DNA of 64,000 nucleotides, from NCBI RefSeq assembly GCF_000368765.1, contig NZ_KB849655.1, positions 1,813,144-1,877,143 of the forward strand, written 5' to 3'. A program made the translations under genes and the position numbers. How positions within the stretch are numbered: position 1 is the first letter of the stretch; the number at the start of each line of letters is the position of its first letter. Origin of the DNA: Acinetobacter junii CIP 64.5 (GTDB lineage Bacteria; Pseudomonadota; Gammaproteobacteria; Pseudomonadales; Moraxellaceae). The notes below the pieces were generated by a model. The model was not told the origin of the DNA. It saw only the letters and a program-made list of their open reading frames with translations, and did no database searches. Below are positions 1-9,788 of this stretch, one piece after another.

Positions 1-1169
1 CTAAACCCACACTCGAAATTGCCTGATTGGCATTTTGACGAACTAGAGGTTTGGCACGGAAAGCCACACCTAGCCCAGCGATTGACAGCATTGGTAAATC
101 ATTTGCGCCATCACCAACAGCCATCGCCTGCTCTAATGAGATACCCATTTTATCAGCCAACTGGCGTAACAGCTCTGCCTTACGCGCACCATCAACAATC
201 GCACCTTTCACTTCACCAGTGACAAGCCCATCTTGCACATCCAAAATATTGGCATGCACTTCATCAATGCCAAGTTTAGCTTGTAAATACTCTGCGAAAT
301 ATTGGAAGCCACCTGAAAGAATTGCTGTCTTATAACCCAAGGCCTTCAACGTTGAAATTAAGCGCTCTGCACCTTCTGTCACAGTTAGACGCTCAGCAAT
401 TTTAGGCAGAACAGATGCATCTAAGCCTTTTAACAACGCAACACGTGCACGGAAACTTTGTTGGAAATCAAGCTCACCTTGCATTGCACGTTCTGTAATT
501 TCAGCAACTTGCTCACCCACACCCGCTTCTAATGCAAGCTCATCAATCACTTCTTGCTCAATCAATGTAGAGTCCATATCAAAGCAAACCAAGCGACGAT
601 TACGGCGATAAGCATTATCTTCTTGTACGGCAACGTCGATGTTTAACTCACCTGATAAACTCAAACAAGCAGCACGCATTGCTTGTGCATCCAGCATTTG
701 TCCGCTTAATCCGAACTGAACGCAAGCGCGTCGTGGGAACTGACTTTCTTCTTCTAGTTCTAAACGTCCTGATAAACGTGTTACCGTTTCTATGTTAAAC
801 CCTTGACCCGAAACAATTTGAGTCACAGCTTGCAAATGTGCAGCGGTCAGTTCAGGTGCAAGAGCCGTCACGATATAGCGTGTACGTCCGCCCTCACTCA
901 CCCATTGGTCATATTCTGCGTTGCTGATTGGTTTAAATCGCACAGTTAAGCCAATATCATGTGCTAAAATCAGAATCTCTTTCATTGCTAATGCTGTTGC
1001 AGTCTCGTTATCTGATGCAACAACGATCCCAAGGGTCAGTTGATTGTGAATAACCGCCTGACCGACATCGAGTATTTGCAAAGAATGTACGGAGAGTACC
1101 TGCATTAATCGAGTAAACTGATTCGGTTGATCTGGTCCTAAAAAGGATATAAGAATGATTTCTCGCATG
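1..1169 (-). CDS. serB: Phosphoserine phosphatase SerB (3' end outside window; possible frameshift near start)
   Basis: Reverse-strand reading gives a SerB protein: an N-terminal ACT-like region (FLGPDQPNQFTRL), a second regulatory region, then a HAD phosphatase core. The core shows the nucleophile motif FDMDSTLIEQE, the SGGFQYF motif and GDGANDLPML. SerB makes L-serine from phosphoserine in the cytoplasm. The frame is open to the left edge, so the C terminus is missing. The expected start ATG at 1169 (MREIILIS) is one base out of frame with the rest, because the printed sequence has six A at 1140-1145 where five would keep the ACT strand in frame. This is either a real frameshift or a homopolymer error. 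Divergent from the membrane protein gene at 1230. Confidence 0.88.
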
Positions 1170-1229
1170 AATTGACTCGTGTTAGAGCGACAACTATTGT
1201 AAGAATCATAACATAACCCATGAATCTAT

Positions 1230-2534
1230 TTGCCTTGGAAGTTTAACTTGAATGCGCCTCGCCAAGGGCTATTTGCTAGCCTACTGATCGTTAGTTTTGC
1301 CTTGCATACCTTTTTATTGGTGATTGCAACGACTCATCAACTCAATGAAAACCGCGCCAGCCAAGGACAACTGATGACCAGTCAGTTAGTGGCAGATACT
1401 CTTTCTGAAATGGAACCCGCCAATACTGTTTCTTTAGCGTTGGTTGCTAATCGCTATGCGACCAATCCAAGTGTTGCCTCAATCCGCATCTTGGATGCCA
1501 ACAAACAAGTGTTAGCAACTAGCGGTATGGCTAAAACTCGTCAAGGCGAAGTATTTGTCCGTGATGCCTTACAGAATGAAAAGAAAGTGGGAACAGTCGA
1601 AATAACGCTGATACAACCAAGTATTGGTGAAATTTTACGCACACAGTGGTTAGCGATTCTATTGTCTCTCTTGATTCATGGATTAATTTGGTTAGGCTAC
1701 CGTGCTATTGCACGCCCAACGCGAACCGAATATCTTGCTCGTATCAATCAAGAAAATCATCTCAAGCATGAAATTCAACGTTTAACTCAAGCTTTGGCAT
1801 TAGAAAAACAAAATACCGTTACTTTGGTCGCTCAAGCACAACAACAAGCAAAAGTACAACCCAAAACTCGAGTTGAGAAAGTCAGCACTGAAACACCTCC
1901 AGTTGATCAGCATACATTGGCGCTTAACATCCAGTTTTATGATCCAAAACAACTCTTAAATAGTGTTAACCAATCCGTTTCATTGCCTTACTTTAAGCTT
2001 TGTCAGTTATTTTTGGATAAAAGTATCGATCTATGTGCTAAACATTATCAAATTGATCCATCTAAAATTTGTGTTGAACAAGAGTTTAATGCTGAAGGGG
2101 CAACCTTAAGTACTCAGTCAGATCAAACACATGCTTTAGAATGTCTTATGATGATTGGTGCTGTTTTCCAACTGCTCGCAGAAGTACTGTATAAACGTTA
2201 TCGCGAAGACAAACGCTTTGCCTTGCAAACGCGTGGTTCTGTTGCTAGCCCTGTAGATGCCATGCAGCTCGACGCAATTGAAGCTTCGAAACGCCTAACT
2301 CAACATTTACATGCAAAAGAAGCTGCCTTGCATTTGAATCTCGAGCAATTAAAAGCGATTCAACATAGCTATGAATTAGTTGCTATGCCTAACCCAAGCA
2401 ACATCATGACACGTCATGCATTTATGATTAATGGTATGAATGAGGAGTGTGCAACTTTAGCTCAAAATCTGCGCACTGAAATTTTAATGGGTAAAAAGGC
2501 AAAAGTCTCATCTGAATCATCCAGCCTTTCGTAA
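1230..2534 (+). CDS. SMP/YtjB-like (AhpA-type) membrane protein next to serB
   Basis: A 434-aa protein with an N-terminal membrane segment (about residues 14-34), a periplasmic stretch (about 35-135), a second membrane segment near 140-158, a basic/Gln-rich cytoplasmic coiled stretch and a helical C-terminal domain. The two-TM layout and divergent position beside serB match the SMP/YtjB family, which sits next to serB in enterobacteria; its molecular role is not well defined. The frame opens with TTG at 1230 (MPWKFNLN). I see no strong Shine-Dalgarno, so the start is uncertain. Family assignment rests on architecture and location. Confidence 0.7.
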   Translation: MPWKFNLNAPRQGLFASLLIVSFALHTFLLVIATTHQLNENRASQGQLMTSQLVADTLSEMEPANTVSLALVANRYATNPSVASIRILDANKQVLATSGMAKTRQGEVFVRDALQNEKKVGTVEITLIQPSIGEILRTQWLAILLSLLIHGLIWLGYRAIARPTRTEYLARINQENHLKHEIQRLTQALALEKQNTVTLVAQAQQQAKVQPKTRVEKVSTETPPVDQHTLALNIQFYDPKQLLNSVNQSVSLPYFKLCQLFLDKSIDLCAKHYQIDPSKICVEQEFNAEGATLSTQSDQTHALECLMMIGAVFQLLAEVLYKRYREDKRFALQTRGSVASPVDAMQLDAIEASKRLTQHLHAKEAALHLNLEQLKAIQHSYELVAMPNPSNIMTRHAFMINGMNEECATLAQNLRTEILMGKKAKVSSESSSLS

Positions 2535-2906
2535 TTCACCTCGATAAAATATCCCCATTTTTTAAGTATAGAATGGGGTTATTATTTGAATAATGATAAA
2601 GTTCATTCCATCAAAAAGTGCTTGATTTGCCTAAATCATCAACACACTCAAACTATTTTCTTAAATCGATTCAGCGCAGCTTGAGTTAAAAAATTATTGT
2701 AAAATAATGAAATTTTTAGAAAAAACAAAATATTATATTCTGAATCAAAACCAAATATTTAGATCAATAAAAGCGTTGACTCAGCGTGATGTATAAATTC
2801 GCCACGTGCGATAAGAAGCACAGGCGAAAAGTTTTAAAATGCGGTAAACTATGCCAAATTTATCGAATACTAATGCCTTAAAAGGCTGCTTAAAAGGTGA
2901 AAGCGA
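2535..2906. other. Intergenic region before ribB
   Basis: 372 AT-rich bases. Just after the upstream stop is a hairpin CCCCATT (2553-2559) / AATGGGG (2572-2578) with a weak T-rich tail, a possible terminator. A short inverted repeat TTCGCC (2798-2803) / GGCGAA (2823-2828) lies closer to ribB. I do not see the conserved boxes of an FMN (RFN) riboswitch and could not assign a convincing promoter. The ribB ribosome binding site AAGGTGA is at 2894-2900. Confidence 0.5.
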
Positions 2907-4028
2907 ATGCCGCTGAGTCGTGTTGAAGAACTTGTCGCAGATATTCGTGCAGGCAAAATGGTTATCCTCATGGATGACGAAGATCGAGAAAATGAAGGTG
3001 ACTTAGTCATCGCTGCTACCCATGTTCGTCCTGAAGACATTAACTTCATGATTACGCATGCACGTGGTTTGGTCTGTCTGACATTAAGCCGCGAACGTTG
3101 TAAGCAACTCAACCTTCCGCTTATGGTTGATCAAAACGGCGCTCAACATGCCACGAACTTCACCCTTTCAATCGAAGCAGCCGAAGGCATCAGCACAGGC
3201 ATCTCAGCAGCAGAACGTGCTCATACCATTCGCACAGCTGTAGCTGCCCACGCTAAACCAAGCGATATTGTTCAACCTGGTCATATTTTTCCATTAATGG
3301 CTCAACCAGGTGGTGTCTTACACCGCGCAGGTCATACCGAAGCTGGATGTGACTTAACACGCTTAGCAGGTTTAGAGCCTGCTTCGGTCATCTGTGAAAT
3401 TATCAATGAAGATGGCACTATGGCGCGCCGTCCTGATTTAGAAGTATTTGCAGAAAAGCATGGTCTCAAGATCGGTACGATTGCGGATTTAATTCACTAC
3501 CGCATGACCAACGAGCAAACTGTTGAACGCTTATCTCAAGAAACCATTCAAACTGAATACGGGACTTTTGATCTTTATAAATACCGTGAAATCGGTAACC
3601 CAGACATTCATTTAGCTTTGGTAAAAGGTGAGCCGAAAGAAGGTGTGACCACTGTTCGTGTTCATGGATTCAATCCTGTTCGTGATCTTTTAAAGCTCAA
3701 TAAAGCTGATGGTTCTCCAGCATGGAATCTTGATCTTGCAATGAAAACGATTGCTGCAAGTGACCGTGGTGTATTGGTTTGGATTGGACAAGATCACTTG
3801 GAAGATTTAGGTCATGCCATTCATCATTTGAACCAACCAAAGCCACTGAAATCAAATGCAGCGCTATCGCAGCAATATCAAACAATTGGTGTCGGTGCAC
3901 AAATTTTACGTGATCTTGGTGTTGAGAAAATGAAGTTGTTGAGTTCTCCGCTTCGTTTCAATGCTTTATCAGGATTTCATTTAGAGGTGGTGGAATACAT
4001 CACTGCCGATCAAATCACAGCAAAATAA
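2907..4028 (+). CDS. ribB: 3,4-dihydroxy-2-butanone-4-phosphate synthase with degenerate GTP cyclohydrolase II-like C-terminal domain
   Basis: 373 aa. Residues 1-~205 are a DHBP synthase that converts ribulose-5-phosphate to the four-carbon precursor of riboflavin; visible motifs are DDEDRENEG (23-31) and the [12 protein letters not shown] block. Residues ~210-373 have the fold length of a RibA GTP cyclohydrolase II, but the usual Zn-binding cysteine motif is absent: the equivalent stretch reads [13 protein letters not shown] with no cysteines. The second domain is therefore probably not a working cyclohydrolase, and a separate ribA is expected elsewhere. Strong SD, ATG start. Followed after 11 bp by ribH, forming a riboflavin operon with nusB and thiL downstream. 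Confidence 0.9.
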   Translation: MPLSRVEELVADIRAGKMVILMDDEDRENEGDLVIAATHVRPEDINFMITHARGLVCLTLSRERCKQLNLPLMVDQNGAQHATNFTLSIEAAEGISTGISAAERAHTIRTAVAAHAKPSDIVQPGHIFPLMAQPGGVLHRAGHTEAGCDLTRLAGLEPASVICEIINEDGTMARRPDLEVFAEKHGLKIGTIADLIHYRMTNEQTVERLSQETIQTEYGTFDLYKYREIGNPDIHLALVKGEPKEGVTTVRVHGFNPVRDLLKLNKADGSPAWNLDLAMKTIAASDRGVLVWIGQDHLEDLGHAIHHLNQPKPLKSNAALSQQYQTIGVGAQILRDLGVEKMKLLSSPLRFNALSGFHLEVVEYITADQITAK

Positions 4029-4039
4029 TCGAGGTTGCT

Positions 4040-4510
4040 ATGGCAATTCGCCGAATTGAAGGTTTATTACATCTCGCAAGCGAAGGTCGTTATGCGATCT
4101 TAGTTGGTCGTTTCAACAGCTTCGTTGTAGAACATTTACTTGAAGGTGCGATCGACACATTAAAACGTCACGGCGTTGCAGAAGATGCGATCACCGTGAT
4201 TCATGCACCAGGTGCATGGGAGCTGCCGATCGTTGCGAAGAAATTAGCGGCTTCAAACAAATTTGATGCCATCATTGCTTTAGGTGCAGTAATTCGTGGT
4301 AGCACACCTCACTTTGACTTCGTTGCTGGTGAATGTGCTAAAGGTCTAGGTGTTGTAGCACTTGAAAGCACAATGCCTGTGATCAACGGTGTTTTAACTA
4401 CCGATAGCATCGAACAAGCGATTGAACGTTCAGGTACGAAAGCAGGTAATAAAGGTAGCGAAGCTGCACTTACTGCTATCGAAATGGTTAACTTATTAAA
4501 GGCAATTTAA
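4040..4510 (+). CDS. ribH: 6,7-dimethyl-8-ribityllumazine synthase
   Basis: 156 aa, the usual length for lumazine synthase. It condenses the RibB product with the aminouracil intermediate in the penultimate step of riboflavin synthesis; the family forms icosahedral or pentameric assemblies. Visible motifs: FNSFV near residue 25, [14 protein letters not shown] with the catalytic-type His at about 91, and [16 protein letters not shown]. Preceded by GAGG, and followed by nusB after only 3 bp, so co-transcribed with ribB and nusB. Confidence 0.96.
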   Translation: MAIRRIEGLLHLASEGRYAILVGRFNSFVVEHLLEGAIDTLKRHGVAEDAITVIHAPGAWELPIVAKKLAASNKFDAIIALGAVIRGSTPHFDFVAGECAKGLGVVALESTMPVINGVLTTDSIEQAIERSGTKAGNKGSEAALTAIEMVNLLKAI

Positions 4511-4513
4511 AGC

Positions 4514-4963
4514 ATGTCGCAAACACTTCAGGCCGCTTATGCAGCGAAACGCAAAGCACGTCGTTTTGCTGTACAAGGGATTTATGAATGGCAAATGAGT
4601 CAAAATCCTGTTCATGAAATTGAAGCACGTACACGTGTTGAAAATGCCATGCACAAGGTTGACCTCAACTACTACCATGAATTACTCACTCAAGTGGTTG
4701 CTCAACATGAAGCTTTAGATGAGTTACTCATTCCTGTACTTGACCGTGAGCTATCTGCACTTGATGGTGTAGAACTTGCAACCTTACGATTGGGCGCTTA
4801 TGAATTACGAGATCATCTCGAAGTTCCTTATCGCGTTGTACTTGATGAAGCAATTGAGCTAGCAAAACACTTTGGTGGTGCAGACAGTCATAAATACATC
4901 AATGGTGTATTAGATCGTCTTTCTTCAAAGCTTCGTGAAGCCGAAAAACAACAAGCGAAATAA
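4514..4963 (+). CDS. nusB: Transcription antitermination factor NusB
   Basis: 149 aa. The Arg/Lys-rich N terminus ([18 protein letters not shown]) is the typical NusB start that contacts boxA RNA, followed by an all-helical body ending [15 protein letters not shown], which matches the family. NusB acts with NusE on boxA in rRNA antitermination. It sits 3 bp after ribH and 15 bp before thiL, the common ribH-nusB-thiL order. Nothing unusual seen. Confidence 0.96.
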   Translation: MSQTLQAAYAAKRKARRFAVQGIYEWQMSQNPVHEIEARTRVENAMHKVDLNYYHELLTQVVAQHEALDELLIPVLDRELSALDGVELATLRLGAYELRDHLEVPYRVVLDEAIELAKHFGGADSHKYINGVLDRLSSKLREAEKQQAK

Positions 4964-4978
4964 TAGGCTTGATGTTTC

Positions 4979-5896
4979 ATGGCTGAGTTTTCAATTATTG
5001 ACCGTTACTTTAAACGAGCATCTCATCAGGATGTCAGTTTAGGTATTGGTGATGACTCAGCCATCCTCACCCCTCCTTCCTCGCAACAACTCGTCATTTG
5101 CACAGACACTCTAGTCGCTGGTCGCCATTTCCCTTTAGACACCTCAGCACATGCTGTGGGTTGGAAAAGTGTAGCCGTGAATTTATCAGATATCGCGGCA
5201 ATGGGAGCTCAACCACACAGCATCTTGCTTGCACTCAGTTTACCAAGTGTAGATGAGGCATGGTTGGCTGAATTCAGTCGAGGACTCTTTGAATGTTGTG
5301 ACCAATTCAATGTTGCATTAATCGGTGGAGATACTACGCAAAGCTCCCAATTAACGATTACAGTGACAGCGCTAGGTTGGATCGAACAAGGACAAGCAAT
5401 TACGCGAGCTGGTGCGCAAATCGGTGACTATATATGCGTGAGTGGGCAAGTTGGTGATGCTGCGTATGGACTGCACCATTTAGGTCATGCACTACAACAA
5501 CGTTTAGATTATCCAACACCACGTTGTCAGTTAGGTCAGCGACTGAAAGGTCGAGCGACCAGTATGATCGATGTCTCGGATGGTTTAGCACAAGACTTAG
5601 GACATATTCTGAAAGCTTCTAGCGTGGGTGCGACCTTATTTTTAGATCGTTTGCCAATAGATTCAGCACTAAAAGCATTAGACCAACAACAAGCTTGGCA
5701 ATATGCGCTCGCTGGTGGGGATGACTACGAATTATGCTTTACAATATCACCGCAAAAATTCGAAGAACTATCGCGACATCAATCTGATGTACCGTTTACA
5801 ATAATCGGCGAAATTACCCAACAAACTGGATTGTTATTTAAGTATATGGGCGAAGTTTACCCATTACATGTTCATGGATATCAACACTTTGCATAA
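4979..5896 (+). CDS. thiL: Thiamine-monophosphate kinase
   Basis: 305 aa. ThiL phosphorylates thiamine monophosphate to the active cofactor TPP. Motifs of the PurM/ThiL ATP-binding fold are visible: GIGDDSAIL near residues 22-30, CTDTLVAGRHF, SDIAAMGA, GGDTTQS and the C-terminal GGDDYELCF. ATG at 4979; no strong SD, which fits translation coupled to nusB 15 bp upstream. The 3' end overlaps the start of pgpA by up to 29 bp. Confidence 0.95.
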   Translation: MAEFSIIDRYFKRASHQDVSLGIGDDSAILTPPSSQQLVICTDTLVAGRHFPLDTSAHAVGWKSVAVNLSDIAAMGAQPHSILLALSLPSVDEAWLAEFSRGLFECCDQFNVALIGGDTTQSSQLTITVTALGWIEQGQAITRAGAQIGDYICVSGQVGDAAYGLHHLGHALQQRLDYPTPRCQLGQRLKGRATSMIDVSDGLAQDLGHILKASSVGATLFLDRLPIDSALKALDQQQAWQYALAGGDDYELCFTISPQKFEELSRHQSDVPFTIIGEITQQTGLLFKYMGEVYPLHVHGYQHFA

Positions 5897-6395
5897 ACCC
5901 CCTATTCACTTTAGCCAAATGACTTGGTTTGACCGCTTTATTGTGTTCTGCGGTGTAGGATTTGGCTCTGGTCTCAGTCCCAAAGCCCCTGGTACTTTTG
6001 GGTCAGCGTTTGCTCTTCTTTTCGTCCCCCTGTGGCTAATACTTGGCTTCAATGCCAGTGTTTTTGCAATCCTACTCATGTCGATTGCAGGCATTTATAT
6101 TTGTGGTCACACTGCCAAAGTGATTAATGTCCATGATGATGGTCGTATCGTTTGGGATGAATTTGCGGGACAATCGATTACCTTTTTACCTCTGCTTTAC
6201 TTACAGCAAATGAATTGGTTATGGGTCATTGCAGGTTTTATCTTATTCCGTATATTCGACATATGGAAACCATTTCCAATTAATTGGGCTGACCAAAAAG
6301 TTTCTGGCGGCTTTGGTATTATGCTTGATGACCTGATTGCAGGACTTTGGGCTGCATTGTGTATTTTTCTTATTCAATTTTATTTTTTGACCTAA
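5868..6395 (+). CDS. pgpA: Phosphatidylglycerophosphatase A
   Basis: 175 aa. An inner-membrane phosphatase that removes phosphate from PGP to make phosphatidylglycerol. The signature [16 protein letters not shown] follows a short N-terminal tail, with three to four hydrophobic segments and the acidic VWDEFAGQ motif. The start could be ATG 5868 or ATG 5874; both lie inside the end of thiL, implying coupled translation. Ends 22 bp before glmU. Confidence 0.93.
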   Translation: MFMDINTLHKPPIHFSQMTWFDRFIVFCGVGFGSGLSPKAPGTFGSAFALLFVPLWLILGFNASVFAILLMSIAGIYICGHTAKVINVHDDGRIVWDEFAGQSITFLPLLYLQQMNWLWVIAGFILFRIFDIWKPFPINWADQKVSGGFGIMLDDLIAGLWAALCIFLIQFYFLT

Positions 6396-6417
6396 CACAT
6401 CAATATTAGGGTTAATT

Positions 6418-7782
6418 ATGTCAACAACCGTCATTATTCTAGCTGCAGGGAAAGGAACGCGAATGCGTTCAAAGCTTCCTAAAGTATTACAACCACTTGC
6501 AGGTCGTCCACTTTTGGGACACGTCATTGAAACCGCAAAAAAACTCAACGCCCAAAATATTATTACCATTTATGGGCATGGCGGTGAACTTGTTAAACAA
6601 AGCTTTGCACAAGAACAGATTGAATGGGTTGAACAAGCTGAGCAATTAGGTACTGGTCATGCTGTACAGATGACCTTACCCGTTTTACCGCAAGATGGTA
6701 TCTCACTCATTTTATATGGTGATGTGCCTTTAGTTCGACTCAGTACTCTTGAACAATTACTAGAGGCATCTAGCCAGTCTGGTATTGGGATGATCACACT
6801 CGATGTCGAAAATCCAACGGGCTATGGTCGTATCGTTCGTCAGGCTGGAAAAGTTCAAGCCATTGTTGAGCATAAAGATGCCAATGAAGAACAACGTCAG
6901 ATCCAAGAGATCAATACAGGTATCTACTGCGTTAGCAATGCAAAATTACACCAATGGCTACCAAAGCTGTCGAATAACAACGCACAAGGTGAATATTATC
7001 TTACCGATATCGTAGCGATGGCGGTTGCAGATGGTCTAGAAATCGCTTCCATTCAACCTGAACTGGCATTTGAAGTTGAAGGCGTAAATGATCGTCTACA
7101 ACTCGCTACGTTGGAACGTCAATTTCAACAGCAACAAGCCAAAGAATTAATGCAACAAGGCGTTCACTTAATTGATCCAAATCGTTTTGATCTACGTGGC
7201 ACATTAAAATGTGGGCAAGATGTTCAAATCGATGTGAATGTTATTATTGAAGGTCACTGTGAGCTCGGTGATAACGTACAACTTGGTGCAGGTTGTATCC
7301 TAAAGAACACGCGTATCGCAGCAGGCACTAAAGTTCAGGCTTATAGTATTTTTGAAAATGCAGTAGTAGGCGAAAATACTCAAATTGGTCCTTTTGCTCG
7401 TTTACGTCCAGGCGCAAATCTTGCAAATGATGTGCATATCGGTAACTTCGTAGAAGTTAAAAATTCTAATATTGGTGTAGGTTCTAAAGCCAATCATTTC
7501 ACTTATCTTGGTGATGCTGATATTGGTGCGGATTGTAATATCGGTGCAGGTACGATTACTTGTAACTATGATGGCGCAAATAAGCATAGAACTATTATTG
7601 AAGATCATGTATTTATTGGCACCAATAATTCACTGGTTGCTCCGATCAAAATCGGTACTGGTGCTACAACTGGCGCTGGTTCAACCTTAACACGAGATGT
7701 GACTGACCATAGTTTGGCTGTCGAACGATCTAAACAGTTTGAAAAAGCAAATTATCAACGTCCCCAAAAGCTGAAAAAATAA
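6418..7782 (+). CDS. glmU: Bifunctional glucosamine-1-P acetyltransferase / GlcNAc-1-P uridyltransferase
   Basis: 454 aa. GlmU makes UDP-GlcNAc for peptidoglycan and LPS. The N-terminal nucleotidyltransferase domain starts with [15 protein letters not shown] (8-22); the C-terminal half is a left-handed beta-helix of hexapeptide repeats ([12 protein letters not shown] and neighbours) carrying the acetyltransferase site. SD AGGG before ATG 6418. It lies 12 bp upstream of glmS, so the two consecutive-pathway genes are almost certainly co-transcribed. Confidence 0.97.
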   Translation: MSTTVIILAAGKGTRMRSKLPKVLQPLAGRPLLGHVIETAKKLNAQNIITIYGHGGELVKQSFAQEQIEWVEQAEQLGTGHAVQMTLPVLPQDGISLILYGDVPLVRLSTLEQLLEASSQSGIGMITLDVENPTGYGRIVRQAGKVQAIVEHKDANEEQRQIQEINTGIYCVSNAKLHQWLPKLSNNNAQGEYYLTDIVAMAVADGLEIASIQPELAFEVEGVNDRLQLATLERQFQQQQAKELMQQGVHLIDPNRFDLRGTLKCGQDVQIDVNVIIEGHCELGDNVQLGAGCILKNTRIAAGTKVQAYSIFENAVVGENTQIGPFARLRPGANLANDVHIGNFVEVKNSNIGVGSKANHFTYLGDADIGADCNIGAGTITCNYDGANKHRTIIEDHVFIGTNNSLVAPIKIGTGATTGAGSTLTRDVTDHSLAVERSKQFEKANYQRPQKLKK

Positions 7783-7794
7783 GAGGATAAAATT

Positions 7795-9633
7795 ATGTGT
7801 GGTATTGTTGGAGGCGTTGCTCAGCGTTGTGTAACTGATATTTTGATCGAAGGACTCAAGCGTCTTGAGTATCGTGGTTACGACTCTGCTGGCTTAGCAT
7901 TACTCAATAATCAAAAAATTCTACGTGAGCGTCGCGTAGGAAAAGTAGCTAATCTTGCCGAAGCTGTTTCAGACCAACATTTAATGGGTAATATCGGAAT
8001 TGCACACACACGTTGGGCAACTCATGGTAAACCAACTGAAAATAATGCACATCCACACGTTTCTGGAAATGTCGCTGTCGTACATAACGGTATTATTGAA
8101 AATTACCAAGAATTAAAAGACGATCTACAAACCTTAGGTTATGTATTTACCTCTCAAACAGATACCGAAGTTGTTGCTCATCTCGTACATGACGCATTAA
8201 AACATACTGATAGCTTACTTGAAGCCGTACAAAAAGTTATTCCACAACTGAAAGGTGCTTACGCTCTTGGAATTATTCATACTGAACATCCAGATGAATT
8301 AATCACTGTCCGTGAAGGTTCTCCTCTCGTGATTGGTGTAGGTATCGGTGAAAACTTTATCAGTTCAGATCAATTGGCTCTACTTCCAGTCACGAATCGC
8401 TTTGTTTATCTAGAAGAAGGCGATATTGCTCGCTTAACTCGTACGAGCATTGAAGTTTTTGCGCAAGGTGAAGCTGTTCAACGTCCAGTGAAAGAACTGG
8501 ATGCTACGGTTAGCAACGCATCTAAAGGTGAATATAAGCACTTCATGCTCAAAGAAATTTATGAGCAGCCAGAAGCGATCCAGCAAACCATTTCTCAAGC
8601 TCTAAATGGCAATTATTTGCGTGAAGATTTTCTTCAATATGCTAATGCTGATTTTGCTAAAATCCAACAGGTACAAATTATTGCCTGTGGAACCAGCTAT
8701 CACGCAGGTATGATTGCAAAATATTGGTTTGAACAATTAATCGGCGTACCTTGCCAAGTCGAAATTGCCAGCGAGTTCCGCTATCGTACGCCTGTGATTG
8801 TGGCAAATACGCTGTACATCTGTATTTCTCAATCTGGTGAAACGGCAGATACCCTAGCAGCCTTACGTGAAACCCAAAAACGCGCTAAAGCCAATACGAT
8901 TGACATTAGCACGATGACGATTTGTAACGTTGCGACATCATCGATGGTTCGCGAAACTGATCATCATTTGCTCACTCTTGCTGGCCCTGAAATTGGTGTT
9001 GCTTCAACTAAAGCATTTACCACGCAACTTGCTGCATTAATGTTACTGATTCTAAAAATCGGTCAAGTGAAGCAACGTCTCTCTGATGCCCAGTTAACAG
9101 AAATTACTGAAGCTTTATGGCATTGCCCGAAAGTAATTCTAGATACTTTGCAGCACAATACTTCGATTCTTCGTTTGTCTGCGTTATTTGTAGAAAAGAA
9201 CCACTGTTTATTCCTTGGTCGTGGAACACACTTCCCAATCGCACTAGAAGGTGCTTTGAAGCTCAAAGAAATTTCATATATTCATGCTGAAGGTTATGCG
9301 GCAGGTGAACTCAAACATGGTCCATTGGCATTAGTTGACAATGAAATGCCTGTGGTAATTTTGGCACCAAATGATGACATGCTCGATAAATTAAAATCGA
9401 ATATGGAAGAAGTACAAGCGCGTGGCGGCGAGCTTTTTGTTTTTGCTGATGAAAATAGCGGAATCCAAGAAAAAGATCGCCAACACGTGGTTCATATCCC
9501 AGCAGTCAATGAATGGTTAGCACCTCTTGTTTACAGTATCCCTGTACAGCTTCTGTCATATCATGTCGCTGTATTGCGTGGTACTGATGTGGATCAGCCA
9601 CGTAACCTTGCAAAAAGCGTAACGGTCGAATAA
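7795..9633 (+). CDS. glmS: Glutamine-fructose-6-phosphate aminotransferase (isomerizing)
   Basis: 612 aa. GlmS makes glucosamine-6-phosphate from fructose-6-phosphate and glutamine. The N terminus MCGIVGG exposes the glutaminase Cys after Met removal; HTRWATHG and HNGIIENY follow, then two SIS sugar-isomerase domains (SQSGETADT; SKAFTTQ) and the conserved end PRNLAKSVTVE. SD GAGGA before ATG. By Tn7 family knowledge, the last ~36 bp of glmS are the recognition site of TnsD, and the transposon here lies 25 bp past the stop. The gene is intact, but its terminator is split by the insertion. Confidence 0.97.
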   Translation: MCGIVGGVAQRCVTDILIEGLKRLEYRGYDSAGLALLNNQKILRERRVGKVANLAEAVSDQHLMGNIGIAHTRWATHGKPTENNAHPHVSGNVAVVHNGIIENYQELKDDLQTLGYVFTSQTDTEVVAHLVHDALKHTDSLLEAVQKVIPQLKGAYALGIIHTEHPDELITVREGSPLVIGVGIGENFISSDQLALLPVTNRFVYLEEGDIARLTRTSIEVFAQGEAVQRPVKELDATVSNASKGEYKHFMLKEIYEQPEAIQQTISQALNGNYLREDFLQYANADFAKIQQVQIIACGTSYHAGMIAKYWFEQLIGVPCQVEIASEFRYRTPVIVANTLYICISQSGETADTLAALRETQKRAKANTIDISTMTICNVATSSMVRETDHHLLTLAGPEIGVASTKAFTTQLAALMLLILKIGQVKQRLSDAQLTEITEALWHCPKVILDTLQHNTSILRLSALFVEKNHCLFLGRGTHFPIALEGALKLKEISYIHAEGYAAGELKHGPLALVDNEMPVVILAPNDDMLDKLKSNMEEVQARGGELFVFADENSGIQEKDRQHVVHIPAVNEWLAPLVYSIPVQLLSYHVAVLRGTDVDQPRNLAKSVTVE

Positions 9634-9638
9634 TAAAA

Positions 9639-9656
9639 AAATGGAAGAAAGGTTCG
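9639..9656 (+). terminator. Left half of the glmS terminator, severed by the transposon
   Basis: Left arm AAATGGAAGAAAGG (9639-9652) and loop TTCG (9653-9656). The matching right arm CCTTTCTTCCATTT is now at 29043-29056, followed by a T tract, on the far side of the element. Joining the flanks through one copy of TCGCC restores a 14-bp perfect stem with a TTCG tetraloop. As it stands this half cannot terminate glmS transcripts. Confidence 0.85.
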
Positions 9657-9658
9657 CC
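9654..9658. other. Target site duplication, left copy (TCGCC)
   Basis: TCGCC directly precedes the TGTAA terminus of the element and recurs at 29040-29044 directly after the other end. A 5-bp duplication is the Tn7 rule. It covers bases 21-25 after the glmS stop codon, the classic attTn7 insertion point. Confidence 0.95.
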
Positions 9659-9726
9659 TGTAAGTAGACAATAAAGCCTCACACCAAACAATAAAGTGTC
9701 ATACTAAACAAAAAAGTATCATACTA
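9659..9726. repeat. Tn7-like right end: terminal repeat and three abutting 20-bp TnsB-type sites
   Basis: After the terminal TGTAAGTA, three 20-bp units follow head to tail with no spacer: 9667-9686 (GACAATAAAGCCTCACACCA), 9687-9706 (AACAATAAAGTGTCATACTA) and 9707-9726 (AACAAAAAAGTATCATACTA). The shared pattern is ACAA-AAAG-TCATACTA. In Tn7 such packed sites bind the transposase TnsB, and TnsB binding there also represses the tns genes. The assignment is by pattern and position. Confidence 0.92.
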
Positions 9727-9742
9727 GATTGTTTGTTTTATG

Positions 9743-9788
9743 AACACCTGTTATGCTCATTTCAGATGAACACAACAGGTGTTTTTTT
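9743..9788 (+). terminator. Terminator-like hairpin overlapping the tnsA ribosome binding site
   Basis: Perfect 10-bp inverted repeat AACACCTGTT (9743-9752) / AACAGGTGTT (9774-9783), 21-nt loop, followed by seven T (9782-9788) directly abutting the tnsA ATG at 9789. It looks like an intrinsic terminator that would stop readthrough from glmS. The right arm also contains AGGTG (9777-9781), the only good SD for tnsA, so the same structure would hide the ribosome binding site. Functional role is inference. Confidence 0.7.

Noticed and set aside
2776..2797. Promoter TTGACT ... TATAAA before ribB
   Set aside because: The spacing is only 10 bp, too short for a sigma-70 promoter.
2535..2906. FMN riboswitch upstream of ribB
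   Set aside because: The conserved RFN boxes (GGGGCAGGGTGAAATTCCC-like) are not there.
7783..7794. glmS ribozyme or riboswitch
   Set aside because: Only 12 bp separate glmU and glmS; there is no room, and the ribozyme is a Gram-positive feature.
9753..9788. tnsA start at ATG 9753, adding 12 N-terminal residues
   Set aside because: The extra codons lie in the hairpin loop and arm, no SD precedes 9753, and the protein from 9789 aligns with Tn7 TnsA from its first residues.
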